This document shows positions 16,749-24,779 of a DNA stretch of 64,000 nucleotides, in pieces. Source of the stretch: Alphaproteobacteria bacterium (GTDB lineage: Bacteria; Pseudomonadota; Alphaproteobacteria; Micropepsales; Micropepsaceae); contig JAJPHG010000020.1 of assembly GCA_021325375.1 (NCBI GenBank), forward strand, positions 1 through 64,000, given 5' to 3'. Numbering within the stretch: the stretch's first letter is position 1; each line of letters starts with the position of its first letter. Made by a program: the position numbers and the translations under genes. The notes under the pieces were generated by a model. That model made no database searches. It was not told the origin of the DNA and saw nothing but the letters and a program-made list of their open reading frames with translations.

Positions 16749-18034
16749 AAAGAGTCAGATCCAACCCTCCCCTTGAGGGAGGGTCGAAAAATGCGCAGCA
16801 TTTTTCGGGGAGGTCGAGCCTTTTCCCCTTCCCGAAGCGCTTCGCGCTTCGACCCTCCCTCAAGGGGAGGGTGGCCATCGTGCTTGCAGCTCTGGCGCTC
16901 TTCTCCACAGCCCATGCCGCCGACTATTTCCCGCCGCCGCGCGGAAAATGGCAGACGCGCACCCCGGTGCAGGAAGGCTTCGATGCGAAGAAGCTGCAGG
17001 CGGCGATCGATTTCTCGGTCGCGCATGAGGCGAAGCTCTCGCCTGCGCTCGACGGCGTGATCGACCAGCGCGACCAGCGCGTCACCATCCCGATCCAGTT
17101 CGCGGGACCGTTCTCCGATCCCATCGGGCCGCTCACGCCCCATGCGCCGCTCAACGGCCTCGTCATCCGCCACGGCCGCATCGTCGCGGAGTGGGGCGAC
17201 ACCGCGAAAGTCGACATGACGCATTCGGTGACGAAGGTGTTCGTGTCGGCGGTCGCGGGCGTGGCGTTCGACAGGCACATGATCCGCGACGTGAACGATC
17301 GCGTGCTCGACTATGTCCATCCGTCGCCCGATTTCGAACTGCCGCACAACCAGCCCATCACCTGGGACGAGATGCTGCGCCAGACCTCGGGCTGGGTCGG
17401 CACGATGTGGGGCAAGCCGTGGTGGGCCGACCGTCCGGGCAAGAACCCTTACGACGAGCTCGCCGCCGGACCGCCGCCCGTGGGCAAGGAATGGAAGTAC
17501 TCCGACGTGCGCGTGAACGCGCTGGCGCTCGCGCTCACCTATCTGTGGAAGCGTCCGCTGCCAAACGTGCTCAAGGAAAACGTGATGGACCCGATCGGCG
17601 CATCCGATACGTGGCGTTGGGAGCATTACGACAACGCCTTCGTCACCATCGATGGACAACGCATCGCTGTGCCGCCCGGCGGCGGCCATTGGGGCGGCGG
17701 CATGTTCATCTCCGCGCGCGATCTGGCGCGCATGGGATTGCTCGGTCTGAACGAGGGAAGGTGGAACGACAAACAGATCCTGTCGGCCGAATGGATCAAG
17801 CTCTCGCGCACGCCGACGAGCCCGAACCCCGGCTACGGCTACATGAACTGGTTCCTCAACACGGACCGCAAGCTTGCTCCGGCGGCGCGCGAGGACAGCG
17901 TGATGTTCTTAGGGAACGGCGACAACATCGTCTTCATCGACTACGAGCACGACATGGTCGCGGTGGTGCGCTGGATCGACGACGGTGAGAAGGCGCAGTT
18001 CGTGCGGCTGCTGGAGGAAGCGCTGGCGAAGTAG
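16745..18034 (+). CDS. Serine hydrolase, class C beta-lactamase/DD-peptidase-like, with palindromic repeat inside the leader
   Basis: 429 aa from the ATG at 16745, which overlaps the methyltransferase stop (ATGA). The penicillin-binding fold is clear: S161-V-T-K164 (SxxK), Y252-S-D in place of YxN, and the GGGHWGGGMFIS segment near the KTG position. Residues 7-43 (NPPLEGGSK...RPSLKGR) are encoded by a family A palindromic repeat (16764-16872), directly followed by the hydrophobic core VAIVLAALALFSTAHA of a signal peptide. The repeat is in frame, giving an unusually long leader. Alternatively translation begins at a GTG after the repeat (about 16872 or 16878), where the repeat end GGGGAGGG would act as ribosome site. 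Probably periplasmic. Confidence 0.85.
   Translation: MKRVRSNPPLEGGSKNAQHFSGRSSLFPFPKRFALRPSLKGRVAIVLAALALFSTAHAADYFPPPRGKWQTRTPVQEGFDAKKLQAAIDFSVAHEAKLSPALDGVIDQRDQRVTIPIQFAGPFSDPIGPLTPHAPLNGLVIRHGRIVAEWGDTAKVDMTHSVTKVFVSAVAGVAFDRHMIRDVNDRVLDYVHPSPDFELPHNQPITWDEMLRQTSGWVGTMWGKPWWADRPGKNPYDELAAGPPPVGKEWKYSDVRVNALALALTYLWKRPLPNVLKENVMDPIGASDTWRWEHYDNAFVTIDGQRIAVPPGGGHWGGGMFISARDLARMGLLGLNEGRWNDKQILSAEWIKLSRTPTSPNPGYGYMNWFLNTDRKLAPAAREDSVMFLGNGDNIVFIDYEHDMVAVVRWIDDGEKAQFVRLLEEALAK
16764..16872. repeat. Family A palindromic repeat inside a coding region (copy 3)
   Basis: 109 bp. The outer arms ACCCTCCCCTTGAGGGAGGG and its complement are intact; the inner part has diverged or been shortened. It lies within the leader-coding region of the serine hydrolase and keeps the frame open. 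Confidence 0.92.
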
Positions 18035-18077
18035 CGGCCGGTATGTTACTCTCTTTTTGGTTGTGCGAGGATCCGCG

Positions 18078-19355
18078 ATGAAAATGCTCCCGTTTTTGGC
18101 CGCGCTCGTCTGCGCAAGCCCTGCTTTCGCGGCGCCGCAATTCTCGACGCTCTACAATTTTCCGTCCCAGAAAAGCGACGATGGGGATTATCCCGAGGCG
18201 CCGCTCACGGCCGGCCCGGACGGCACGCTCTACGGCATCACGGCTTTCGTCGGCAAATACAGCGGCGGCGTGATTTTCAAATTGACGCCTTCGACCGTGC
18301 CCGGCGCGGAATGGACCTACACCGAACTCTATAAGCTGAAGAAAACCGAAGGCGGCATCGCCACCGGAAAGATGATTTTCGACCAGGACACCGGCGCCCT
18401 GATCGGAACCACGAGCTACGGCGGCGGCATATTCCGCCTCGCGCCGCCGGCCGTCGACGGCGATCCGTGGACATTTGCGTTGATCCGCACATTCACCGGC
18501 GAAGGCGGCGACGGCTTCGGCCCCTATGGGGGCATGACGCAGGACCCGGCCACGGGCGCGATCTACGGCACGACCGCGTACTTCCCGACTTTCGGCGGGC
18601 CCACCGATTGGGGGCACATCTACGGCTTCATGCCCGATGCGGGCCACCAGAACTGGACGCAGATATTGGACTACGTATTCCCGGCCCCGCCGGCGGGCAA
18701 CGATCCGCACGGCGACCTTCTCCTGAAGGATGGCATCCTCTACGGCACGACGGTCATGGGCGGCCCCGTGACCGGCGAATGCTCCGAGGGCTGCGGAACG
18801 ATCTTCTCGTTCGATCCCGCGACGAGCACGTTCAAGACGCTCTTCACGTCGAGCGGCACGCCGCAGCCTTTCCGCTTCGATACCGGCACGCCGGTGCTCG
18901 CCGATGCATCGCATTTCATCGGCACGTCGTTGGGCGGCGGCGGCACGAATTGCAAGTTCGACAGTTGCGGCACGGTCTACACCATGCCGCTCGACGGCAG
19001 CGCCGCACCGACCGTGATCGCCGCTCTTCAGGGCAAGAGGGCCGGGGGCCTGGACACGGGCGTGATCTGGAACCCGGCGCATACCGCGCTGTACGGCACC
19101 ACGGTGCACGGCTGGCCGAACGTCTGCCATTACCATTCCGGCCTCGGCGACAATGGCAAAGACGGATGCGGCAACGTCTTCATGCTCACCCCCAATGGCA
19201 CGAAGTGGAAGTACACGCTCATCCACGCGTTCGACGGCAAGGATGACGGGGCGGAGCCGAACCAGCTCGTCTTCGGCAATGACGGCGCTCTCTACGGCAC
19301 GACCGGCAGCGGCGGCCCCAACAAGACCGGCACGATCTTCCGTATCGCCCCGTGA
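18078..19355 (+). CDS. Secreted GloVer-repeat protein (1 of 4)
   Basis: 425 aa with a signal peptide of about 18 residues. It carries repeated units ending in LYGTT-x-GG and (G/C)GTIF-x-(F/L), the choice-of-anchor tandem repeat called GloVer (TIGR03803-like), probably a beta-propeller. Here the repeats are looser than in the three paralogues and have longer inserts with Cys pairs (for example CSEGCGTIF, CKFDSCGTVY). Function of the family is unknown; surface or secreted roles are presumed. GAGG about 8 nt before the ATG. Confidence 0.8.
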   Translation: MKMLPFLAALVCASPAFAAPQFSTLYNFPSQKSDDGDYPEAPLTAGPDGTLYGITAFVGKYSGGVIFKLTPSTVPGAEWTYTELYKLKKTEGGIATGKMIFDQDTGALIGTTSYGGGIFRLAPPAVDGDPWTFALIRTFTGEGGDGFGPYGGMTQDPATGAIYGTTAYFPTFGGPTDWGHIYGFMPDAGHQNWTQILDYVFPAPPAGNDPHGDLLLKDGILYGTTVMGGPVTGECSEGCGTIFSFDPATSTFKTLFTSSGTPQPFRFDTGTPVLADASHFIGTSLGGGGTNCKFDSCGTVYTMPLDGSAAPTVIAALQGKRAGGLDTGVIWNPAHTALYGTTVHGWPNVCHYHSGLGDNGKDGCGNVFMLTPNGTKWKYTLIHAFDGKDDGAEPNQLVFGNDGALYGTTGSGGPNKTGTIFRIAP

Positions 19356-19390
19356 CTATGCATTAGCGTTTCGTGCGCCAATGGCCGGCG

Positions 19391-19612
19391 TCAATCCCGC
19401 GCCAGAAAGCGTCGCCCGTCCTCGGTCAAGCCGATGACCGCGCGTCCGTCCTTCACGCGACGCGCCACGAACCCGCGCGCGTTCGCCTCCTCCCACACCG
19501 GCAGGCGCGGGCAGGAGGTGCGCCAAGCGTCCATGACCTCGGCGTAGCTGCGCTCCTCCTTGACGATCCAGGAGAGCATGTCGGCGATGAGGGGCTCGAC
19601 GGTGTCGGTCAT
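19391..19612 (-). CDS. Small conserved hypothetical protein, winged-helix-like
   Basis: 73 aa, soluble. The pattern ADMLSWIVKEERSYAEVMDA, WRTSCPRLPVWEEA, GFVARR and GLTEDGRRFL recalls a short conserved alphaproteobacterial protein whose helix-helix-helix-wing layout resembles a winged-helix domain. It could be a small DNA-binding regulator, but no function is established. It is convergent with the GloVer gene. Confidence 0.65.
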   Translation of the reverse strand: MTDTVEPLIADMLSWIVKEERSYAEVMDAWRTSCPRLPVWEEANARGFVARRVKDGRAVIGLTEDGRRFLARD

Positions 19613-19747
19613 GCGCCGGAGTTAGTCCTATTGCGGAAGAATTTCCAGGGCGCATGCCCGCCATGTCATGCGCCACGCGCTTTGCCGCCTTGCCGCCGCG
19701 GCACGGCTTTCCCCGGTAAGATGTCTGTCCTGGCTCGGGAGGTCGTG

Positions 19748-20170
19748 ATGCGGAATTTCTGCGGCAGCGTGCTGGCGCTTTTCCTCGTGACGACGGTCGC
19801 GCATGCCGACGCCGCGCTCACCGCGCGCAACAAGCAGGTCGTGCGCGACTTCTATACGGCGGTGTTCATCGGCCGCAACGTCGACGCGGCGCCGAAATTC
19901 ATGCGGCCCGACTACATCCAGCACAACACGCACATCCCCACGGGCCGGAAGGGCTTCATGGACGCGTTCCGCAAGGGCTTCGCGCGCAAATTCCCCGACG
20001 ACTACAAGCGCGAGATCCTGAAGATCGTCGGCGAGGACGGCATGGTCGTGCTCTACGACCGCCAGACCTGGACCTCACCCAAGGACCGCCGGCACCACGA
20101 AGCCCTCGGCTTCGAGATGTTCCGCGTCCGGGACGGCATGATCGCGGAGCACTGGGACGCGGACGATTGA
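19748..20170 (+). CDS. Exported SnoaL-like (NTF2-fold) protein
   Basis: 140 aa. A signal peptide occupies about residues 1-19. The remainder is a SnoaL/NTF2-like cone: KQVVRDFYTAVFIGRN, YIQHNTHIPTGRKGF, and the closing VRDGMIAEHWD. Relatives include polyketide cyclases and aldol-condensation proteins; the periplasmic location makes a cyclase role unlikely. ATG at 19748, with a GTG directly before it in frame. A hairpin follows the stop. Confidence 0.8.
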   Translation: MRNFCGSVLALFLVTTVAHADAALTARNKQVVRDFYTAVFIGRNVDAAPKFMRPDYIQHNTHIPTGRKGFMDAFRKGFARKFPDDYKREILKIVGEDGMVVLYDRQTWTSPKDRRHHEALGFEMFRVRDGMIAEHWDADD

Positions 20171-20172
20171 GA

Positions 20173-20208
20173 GGAACGCGCGCCGCCGCTGACGGCGCGC
20201 CGTGTTCC
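20173..20208 (+). terminator. Hairpin after the SnoaL-like gene
   Basis: GGAAC and GCGCGCCG pair with CGGCGCGC and GTTCC around a 7-nt loop, with a 3-nt bulge. No T-run follows, so it may be a weak terminator or only an mRNA 3' end structure. Confidence 0.35.
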
Positions 20209-20344
20209 GAATTGGGAAATCATTCTGACGCGGGCATGAATTAGCGTACATGCGCGGCAAATCGATTGACCGCCGCGGCGAGGAAGGTTTCTACTTCAGG
20301 TATATCGAGCTGTCAAAGCTCTATTCAGGTAGAGGAGCTTTCTC

Positions 20345-20584
20345 ATGGCACACGACATCGCCGGACTGGAAACCAAGCTTCGCAAGCTGCACGACACGGT
20401 CTCCAAGCTTCATCAGGCAAAGCACGTCGAGGCGTTCATCCCGATCATCCACAGACCCGGATGGACGACGCCGGCCGAATTCGCGCTGGTGCAGGCGTAT
20501 GTGGACGATCTCCAGAGCCGGGCCACCGCGCTGCATCAGAACATGGAAACGCTGGTCGGCATCGTGGCAAAGATCGGCGGGTAG
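20345..20584 (+). CDS. Small helical hypothetical protein
   Basis: 79 aa, predicted almost entirely alpha-helical, with two long amphipathic helices (about residues 5-28 and 42-77) and no Cys or membrane segment. A good Shine-Dalgarno (GAGGAG, 9 nt upstream) supports the ATG at 20345. No family recognised. It stands alone between the SnoaL-like gene and the phaC-associated gene pair. Confidence 0.65.
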   Translation: MAHDIAGLETKLRKLHDTVSKLHQAKHVEAFIPIIHRPGWTTPAEFALVQAYVDDLQSRATALHQNMETLVGIVAKIGG

Positions 20585-20696
20585 GAGCACATCCGCCGCG
20601 TTGCATCACCTGGAGTGCGGGCTGGCTGCCTGCTTCGAGACCGGGCTCGTGCTCGCCTCCCGGCTTGGCGCGCCTACTAGAGGCGGGTAGCTAGCC

Positions 20697-20924
20697 TTAG
20701 GCGGCCATGACCGCTCTCTTGACCGGTTGAGGCAGATCGATCGGCCGGAAGAAGTCTTTCGGGTAGAGATAGTCTTCGCCCGACTCATCAATGATGCGCA
20801 TCAATCCGTGCTTCTCGGCCTTTTGATCGCGAAGCACGATATAAATCTTCCGCTTTTCCAGCGAGGCGCGATAACCCTGGTTGTCGACGCATACGACCAA
20901 TTTTTTCGACGAGAGTGCCACCAT
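20697..20924 (-). CDS. Small conserved protein, second gene of phaC-linked pair
   Basis: 75 aa. The pattern CVDNQGYRASLEKRKIYIVL, EKHGLMRIIDESGEDYLYP and FRPIDLPQ is that of a widespread uncharacterised family of small SH3/beta-barrel-like proteins. Its ATG overlaps the stop of the preceding 76-aa gene (TGATG), so the two are translationally coupled. Function unknown; a two-protein complex is plausible, with no toxin or antitoxin motif seen. Confidence 0.7.
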   Translation of the reverse strand: MVALSSKKLVVCVDNQGYRASLEKRKIYIVLRDQKAEKHGLMRIIDESGEDYLYPKDFFRPIDLPQPVKRAVMAA

Positions 20925-21154
20925 CAGAGTAGTTCCTTGATCTTCAGCTCCCTACGGCCGATCCCCGTTGCTTCGTACCAGTGTATCTCGGCGAGAAGCG
21001 TTGAGCCATCGCCAAGGCGAACACGCGCAATGCCCTTGCGTTTCCGCCAGCGGCCAGGGCCATACAATTTCCTGAGCCGGGTGATCTCTCGAATACCCGA
21101 GGCCGTAGCGATCGTTTCGACTTGCGAGATTTCCCCCAATATCTCGAAAGCCAT
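20924..21154 (-). CDS. Small conserved protein, first gene of phaC-linked pair
   Basis: 76 aa, basic. FEILGEISQVETIATASGIR, LYGPGRWRKRKGIARVRL and AEIHWYEATGIGRRELKIKE are marks of a widespread conserved small protein, usually annotated hypothetical. The ATG at 21154 lies 5 nt after the PHA synthase stop, so it is probably transcribed with phaC, and it overlaps the next gene by 1 nt. No function is known. Confidence 0.72.
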   Translation of the reverse strand: MAFEILGEISQVETIATASGIREITRLRKLYGPGRWRKRKGIARVRLGDGSTLLAEIHWYEATGIGRRELKIKELL

Positions 21155-21159
21155 GGCGA

Positions 21160-23034
21160 CTACCCCGCCTTCACCTTCACATACGTGCCCGGCGCGTCGC
21201 CCAGGACTTTGAGCTTGCCGTCGCCCGGCACGCGCGCGGCGATCTTCTTGCCGGACAGCTTCGACAGCCAGGCGTCCCAGTCGCCCCACCAGGAGCCGGG
21301 GTGCTCGACGGTGCCGGCTTGCCATTCCTCGACGGTCGCGGGGTAGGGGCCTTTGATCTTGCCGTCGGTGCCGGCGCCGGCCGCGTCGTTGGTCCAGTAC
21401 TGGTACTTCTTCGCGGAAGGCGGGTTGATCACGCCGGCGATGTGGCCGCTGCCCGCGATGATGAAGCGCACCGGGCCGCCGAACAGGCGCGTGGATTTGT
21501 AGACCGAGCGGAACGGCGCGATATGGTCTTCCTTCGCGCTCTGCAGATAGATCGGCGCCTTCACCTTCTTCAGGTCGAGCTTGACGTTGTCGAACGTCAT
21601 CTTGCCCTGCGACAGCGCGTTGTTCTTGTAGAACTCGCGCAGATAGAACAGATGCGTCGCCTCGGGCATGCGCGTCGTGTCGGAGTTCCAATAGAGCAGG
21701 TCGAACGGCGCGGGCTCCTTGCCGAGCAGGTAGTTGCTCACCACGAACGACCAGATCAGGTCGTTGGCGCGCAGCATGTTGAAGGTCGTGCCCATCTTCT
21801 TGCCTTCGAGCACGCCGCCCGAGGCTTCCATCGTCTGGCGCATCGATTCGAGCTGCTCGTCGTCGATGAAGACCTGAAGGTCGCCCGCCTCGCTGAAATC
21901 GGCCTGCGCCGCGAAGAAGGTCGCGGAATTCACCCGCTCGTCGCCCGTCGCCGCCATGTAGGCCAGCGTGGCCGACAGCAGCGTGCCGCCGATGCAGTAG
22001 CCGATGGTGTTGATCTTCTCGACCCCGGTGGCGTCGCGCACCGCGTCCAGCGCGGCGAAGATGCCCCCGCGCATGTAGTCCTGGAAGCCCTTCTGGGCGA
22101 GCTCGCGGTCCGGGTTCACCCAGGACGCCACGAACACGGTGTAGCCCTGCGCCACCGCCCAGCGGATGAAGGAGTTCTCGGGCCGCAGATCCAGGATGTA
22201 GAACTTGTTGATCCAGGGCGGGAAGATCAGCAGCGGCTTCTCATAGACCTTCTCGGTCGTGGGATCGAACTGCAGCAGCTCGATCAGCGCGTTGCGGAAC
22301 ACGACCTTGCCGGGGGCGGTCGCGATGTTCTCGCCGATCCTGAACGCGTCGGCGGATTGGCGGATGGAAAGCTGGCCGCTTTCGCCGTCGAGGTCTTCAA
22401 GCAGGTTGTTAAGACCCTTCACCAAGTTCTCGCCGTTGCTCTGCAAAGTCGTGCGCAGCACCTCGGGATTGGTCATCACGAAATTGGTCGGCGCGATCGC
22501 GTCGGCGAACTGCTTGGTGTAGAATTCGATGCGCTTGCGGGTCTTGATGTCGAGGTCGCCGTCGACCTTGGCGACCGTCTCCTGCATCCAGTTGGCGGTC
22601 AGCAGATAGCTCTGCTTGATGAAGTCGAAGATCTGGTTCTCTTCCCAGTCCTTGTCCTTGAAGCGCTTGTCGCCCGCGGCCGGCGCCACGACCGGCTTGG
22701 AGGTGCCGCCCAGCATGCGGTGCGCGGTCTGCTCCCACAGGCCCATATAGTCGCGCCAGAGCTGGAACTGCGCTTCCATCACAACGGCAGGATTGGCCGC
22801 CATGCTCTTGAGAAGCGCGGTGAAAGTGCCGGTGAGGTTCAGGGGATCGAGCGGCCCCGCGCCGCCGGAGCCCTTCGCGGTCTGGCGCTTGACGAAATCG
22901 GCGAGCAGGCGCTGGGACTGCTGGCCCACCTGCATCATGTTGCGCGTGAACTCGGCGGGGTCGCCGATTCGGTAGCGGTTCTCGTTTTCGGGCTGCGACA
23001 TGGCGTTCGGGTCCGGGAAAGGAAGCCCGTCCAT
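21160..23034 (-). CDS. phaC: Class I poly(3-hydroxyalkanoate) synthase
   Basis: Polymerises hydroxyacyl-CoA to PHA granules. 624 aa. The lipase-like box is GYCIGG with nucleophile Cys347; Asp503 (SAKEDHIAPF) and His531 (GSGHIAG) complete the triad at expected spacing. The N-terminal ~200 residues form the class I helical domain. The start is set at the ATG at 23034 with AGGGG upstream; an alternative ATG at 23001 shortens it by 11 residues. The same frame stays open much further upstream, but that stretch is antisense to the OmpA lipoprotein gene. Two small genes follow directly. No phaA, phaB or phasin gene lies in the window. Confidence 0.95.
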   Translation of the reverse strand: MDGLPFPDPNAMSQPENENRYRIGDPAEFTRNMMQVGQQSQRLLADFVKRQTAKGSGGAGPLDPLNLTGTFTALLKSMAANPAVVMEAQFQLWRDYMGLWEQTAHRMLGGTSKPVVAPAAGDKRFKDKDWEENQIFDFIKQSYLLTANWMQETVAKVDGDLDIKTRKRIEFYTKQFADAIAPTNFVMTNPEVLRTTLQSNGENLVKGLNNLLEDLDGESGQLSIRQSADAFRIGENIATAPGKVVFRNALIELLQFDPTTEKVYEKPLLIFPPWINKFYILDLRPENSFIRWAVAQGYTVFVASWVNPDRELAQKGFQDYMRGGIFAALDAVRDATGVEKINTIGYCIGGTLLSATLAYMAATGDERVNSATFFAAQADFSEAGDLQVFIDDEQLESMRQTMEASGGVLEGKKMGTTFNMLRANDLIWSFVVSNYLLGKEPAPFDLLYWNSDTTRMPEATHLFYLREFYKNNALSQGKMTFDNVKLDLKKVKAPIYLQSAKEDHIAPFRSVYKSTRLFGGPVRFIIAGSGHIAGVINPPSAKKYQYWTNDAAGAGTDGKIKGPYPATVEEWQAGTVEHPGSWWGDWDAWLSKLSGKKIAARVPGDGKLKVLGDAPGTYVKVKAG

Positions 23035-23181
23035 AACGCCCCTGTTGCGCTGCCGCAAGGCGAGTTTGTTACAAGATTTCATGTATTTGCGTTGGGTCCG
23101 GCTTGGAAGGGGGCCTGCACCCCTGTATATGGACAGCGCTGGACTCGCCGGCCACAGCCGGGGGCGACGGAGGTTTTGTTT

Positions 23182-24615
23182 ATGACGGACGTGTCGAAGT
23201 TGTGCGCCCGCCTGGGCGTGGTTGCCCTGGTCGCCCTGGGAACCAGCGCCTGCTCGAGCGTTCCGGACTGGGTCGATCCCACCACCTGGGTCGGCGGCGG
23301 CGACGACAGCCAGACCGCGCTGCCGTCGCAGGATCAGGACGCCGACGCGCAAAGCGGCGAGACGCCCGATCTCGCGGCGATCCCGGACAAGCCCGAAGCG
23401 CCGTCGACACAGGCGCAGCAGCAGCAGGTCGCGCAGTCGCTCGCTTCGGACCGCTCCAACACGCAATACAGCGCCGATGCGCTGCGCGGCGGCACCGAGC
23501 CCGTCGCAGCACCGCCGCCGCCGCCGCCCGCACCCGAACCGTCGGACAGCAGCACGAAGGTCGCGGCGAGCGCGGCACCGCCGCCGCCCGCGCCGAGCGA
23601 AAGCGACACGCCCGCGCCGAGCAAGAAGCGCGCGAACACGGGCGTCTTCGGTAGCACCTTCGACGCCGAGACCGAAAAGCCCGTGCAGGAGGCCGACGCC
23701 GACATCGACACCAACACCGGCGCCATCACCCCGAGCGGCACGACGGCCGTTGCCGACGCAGGCACGACCGCGGCGCCTCCGCCGCCACCCGCACCGACCG
23801 CGACCGCTCTTCCGCCCGCACAGCCTTCGCCGCAGCAGCCTGCACCGCAGCAGCAGGTGGCGGTGAACGACACGGCGCCCGCGCCGTCCGTTGCGCCCAG
23901 CGCCGCACCCGCGCCGCAGACCGGCGGCATGCCGACGGCGGCACAGATCAATCCGACCGACGCCCAGCTTGGCTTCCAGCCGTCCTCGGCGCCGCCGCTG
24001 GATCCCACCATTGGCCAGTTCGTGCCGCAGCCCATCATCGCGCGCTACGACCAGACCTCGGGGGATGCCCGCATGCATCATCCGCACGTCGCCGCGGAAG
24101 CGATGATGGCGAGCGCAGCACCCGCGCCGAAGCTCAAATCTTCGGCCAAGGCGATGGGCGGACCGGAGATGAGCGGCGCCGTCGTCGCCAATCTCGACGC
24201 CATCAACCAGGCTCCGCAGGACGCGCAGGCGAGCGCCTATGCCAACGCGCAAGGTTTGCCGCCCGCCTCGGTCGTCTTCTTCCCCGGCGACGGCACGCTG
24301 CTGAACGCCGACGCGCGCCTGCGCATCCGCGCCGCGGTGGAAGAGTTCAAGCGCCAGGGCGGCACGGGCTTCATCCGCATCGTCGGCCACGCCTCGAGCC
24401 GCACGGCGAACATGCCGGTCGAGAAGCATCTCGAGGTGATCTTCAACAAGAGCCAGGATCGCGCCAACGCGGTCGCGCAGGAAATGATCAGGGACGGCGT
24501 GCCCGCCAACCGCGTGCTCGTCGAAGCCGTCGGCGACAGCCAGCCCGTCTATTACGAGTCCATGCCCAAAGGCGAAGACGGCAACCGCAGGGCGGAGATC
24601 TTCCTGCAGAGCTGA
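23182..24615 (+). CDS. OmpA-family lipoprotein with Pro/Ala-rich linker
   Basis: 477 aa. Signal peptide with lipobox LGTSAC, so the mature protein is a lipoprotein. A long low-complexity Pro/Ala/Gln region fills residues about 60-330. The C-terminal ~120 residues are an OmpA-like peptidoglycan-binding domain (VVFFPGDGTLLNADARLRI, then SQDRANAVAQEMI and NRRAEIFLQ). It should tether outer membrane and cell wall. It is divergent from phaC with a 147-bp shared promoter region. GGAGG upstream of the ATG. Confidence 0.88.
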   Translation: MTDVSKLCARLGVVALVALGTSACSSVPDWVDPTTWVGGGDDSQTALPSQDQDADAQSGETPDLAAIPDKPEAPSTQAQQQQVAQSLASDRSNTQYSADALRGGTEPVAAPPPPPPAPEPSDSSTKVAASAAPPPPAPSESDTPAPSKKRANTGVFGSTFDAETEKPVQEADADIDTNTGAITPSGTTAVADAGTTAAPPPPPAPTATALPPAQPSPQQPAPQQQVAVNDTAPAPSVAPSAAPAPQTGGMPTAAQINPTDAQLGFQPSSAPPLDPTIGQFVPQPIIARYDQTSGDARMHHPHVAAEAMMASAAPAPKLKSSAKAMGGPEMSGAVVANLDAINQAPQDAQASAYANAQGLPPASVVFFPGDGTLLNADARLRIRAAVEEFKRQGGTGFIRIVGHASSRTANMPVEKHLEVIFNKSQDRANAVAQEMIRDGVPANRVLVEAVGDSQPVYYESMPKGEDGNRRAEIFLQS

Positions 24616-24619
24616 GCTC

Positions 24620-24746
24620 AACCCTCCTCTTGAGGGAGGGTCGAAAAATCCGAAGGATTTTTCGGGGAGGGGTTCGGACGTCCGCGCGGGGACCCCTCCC
24701 CGAAATTTGCGTTCCGCAAATTTCGACCCTCCCTCAAGGGGAGGGT
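24620..24746. repeat. Long palindromic repeat, family A, copy 4
   Basis: 127-bp nested palindrome with the same arms, an inner hairpin AAATCCGAAGGATTT and inner arms CGGGGAGGGGT / ACCCCTCCCCG. One base differs in the left arm (CCTCTT). It lies between the OmpA lipoprotein and homoserine dehydrogenase genes, both on the plus strand, ending 33 bp before the hom start. Confidence 0.92.
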
Positions 24747-24779
24747 AGTTTTGTTGCAAACAGGAACGATTCTTCTCCA

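Noticed and set aside
20697..21154. Toxin-antitoxin module
   Set aside because: The two small genes are coupled, but neither shows a toxin fold motif or an antitoxin DNA-binding motif, and both belong to families known only as conserved hypothetical.
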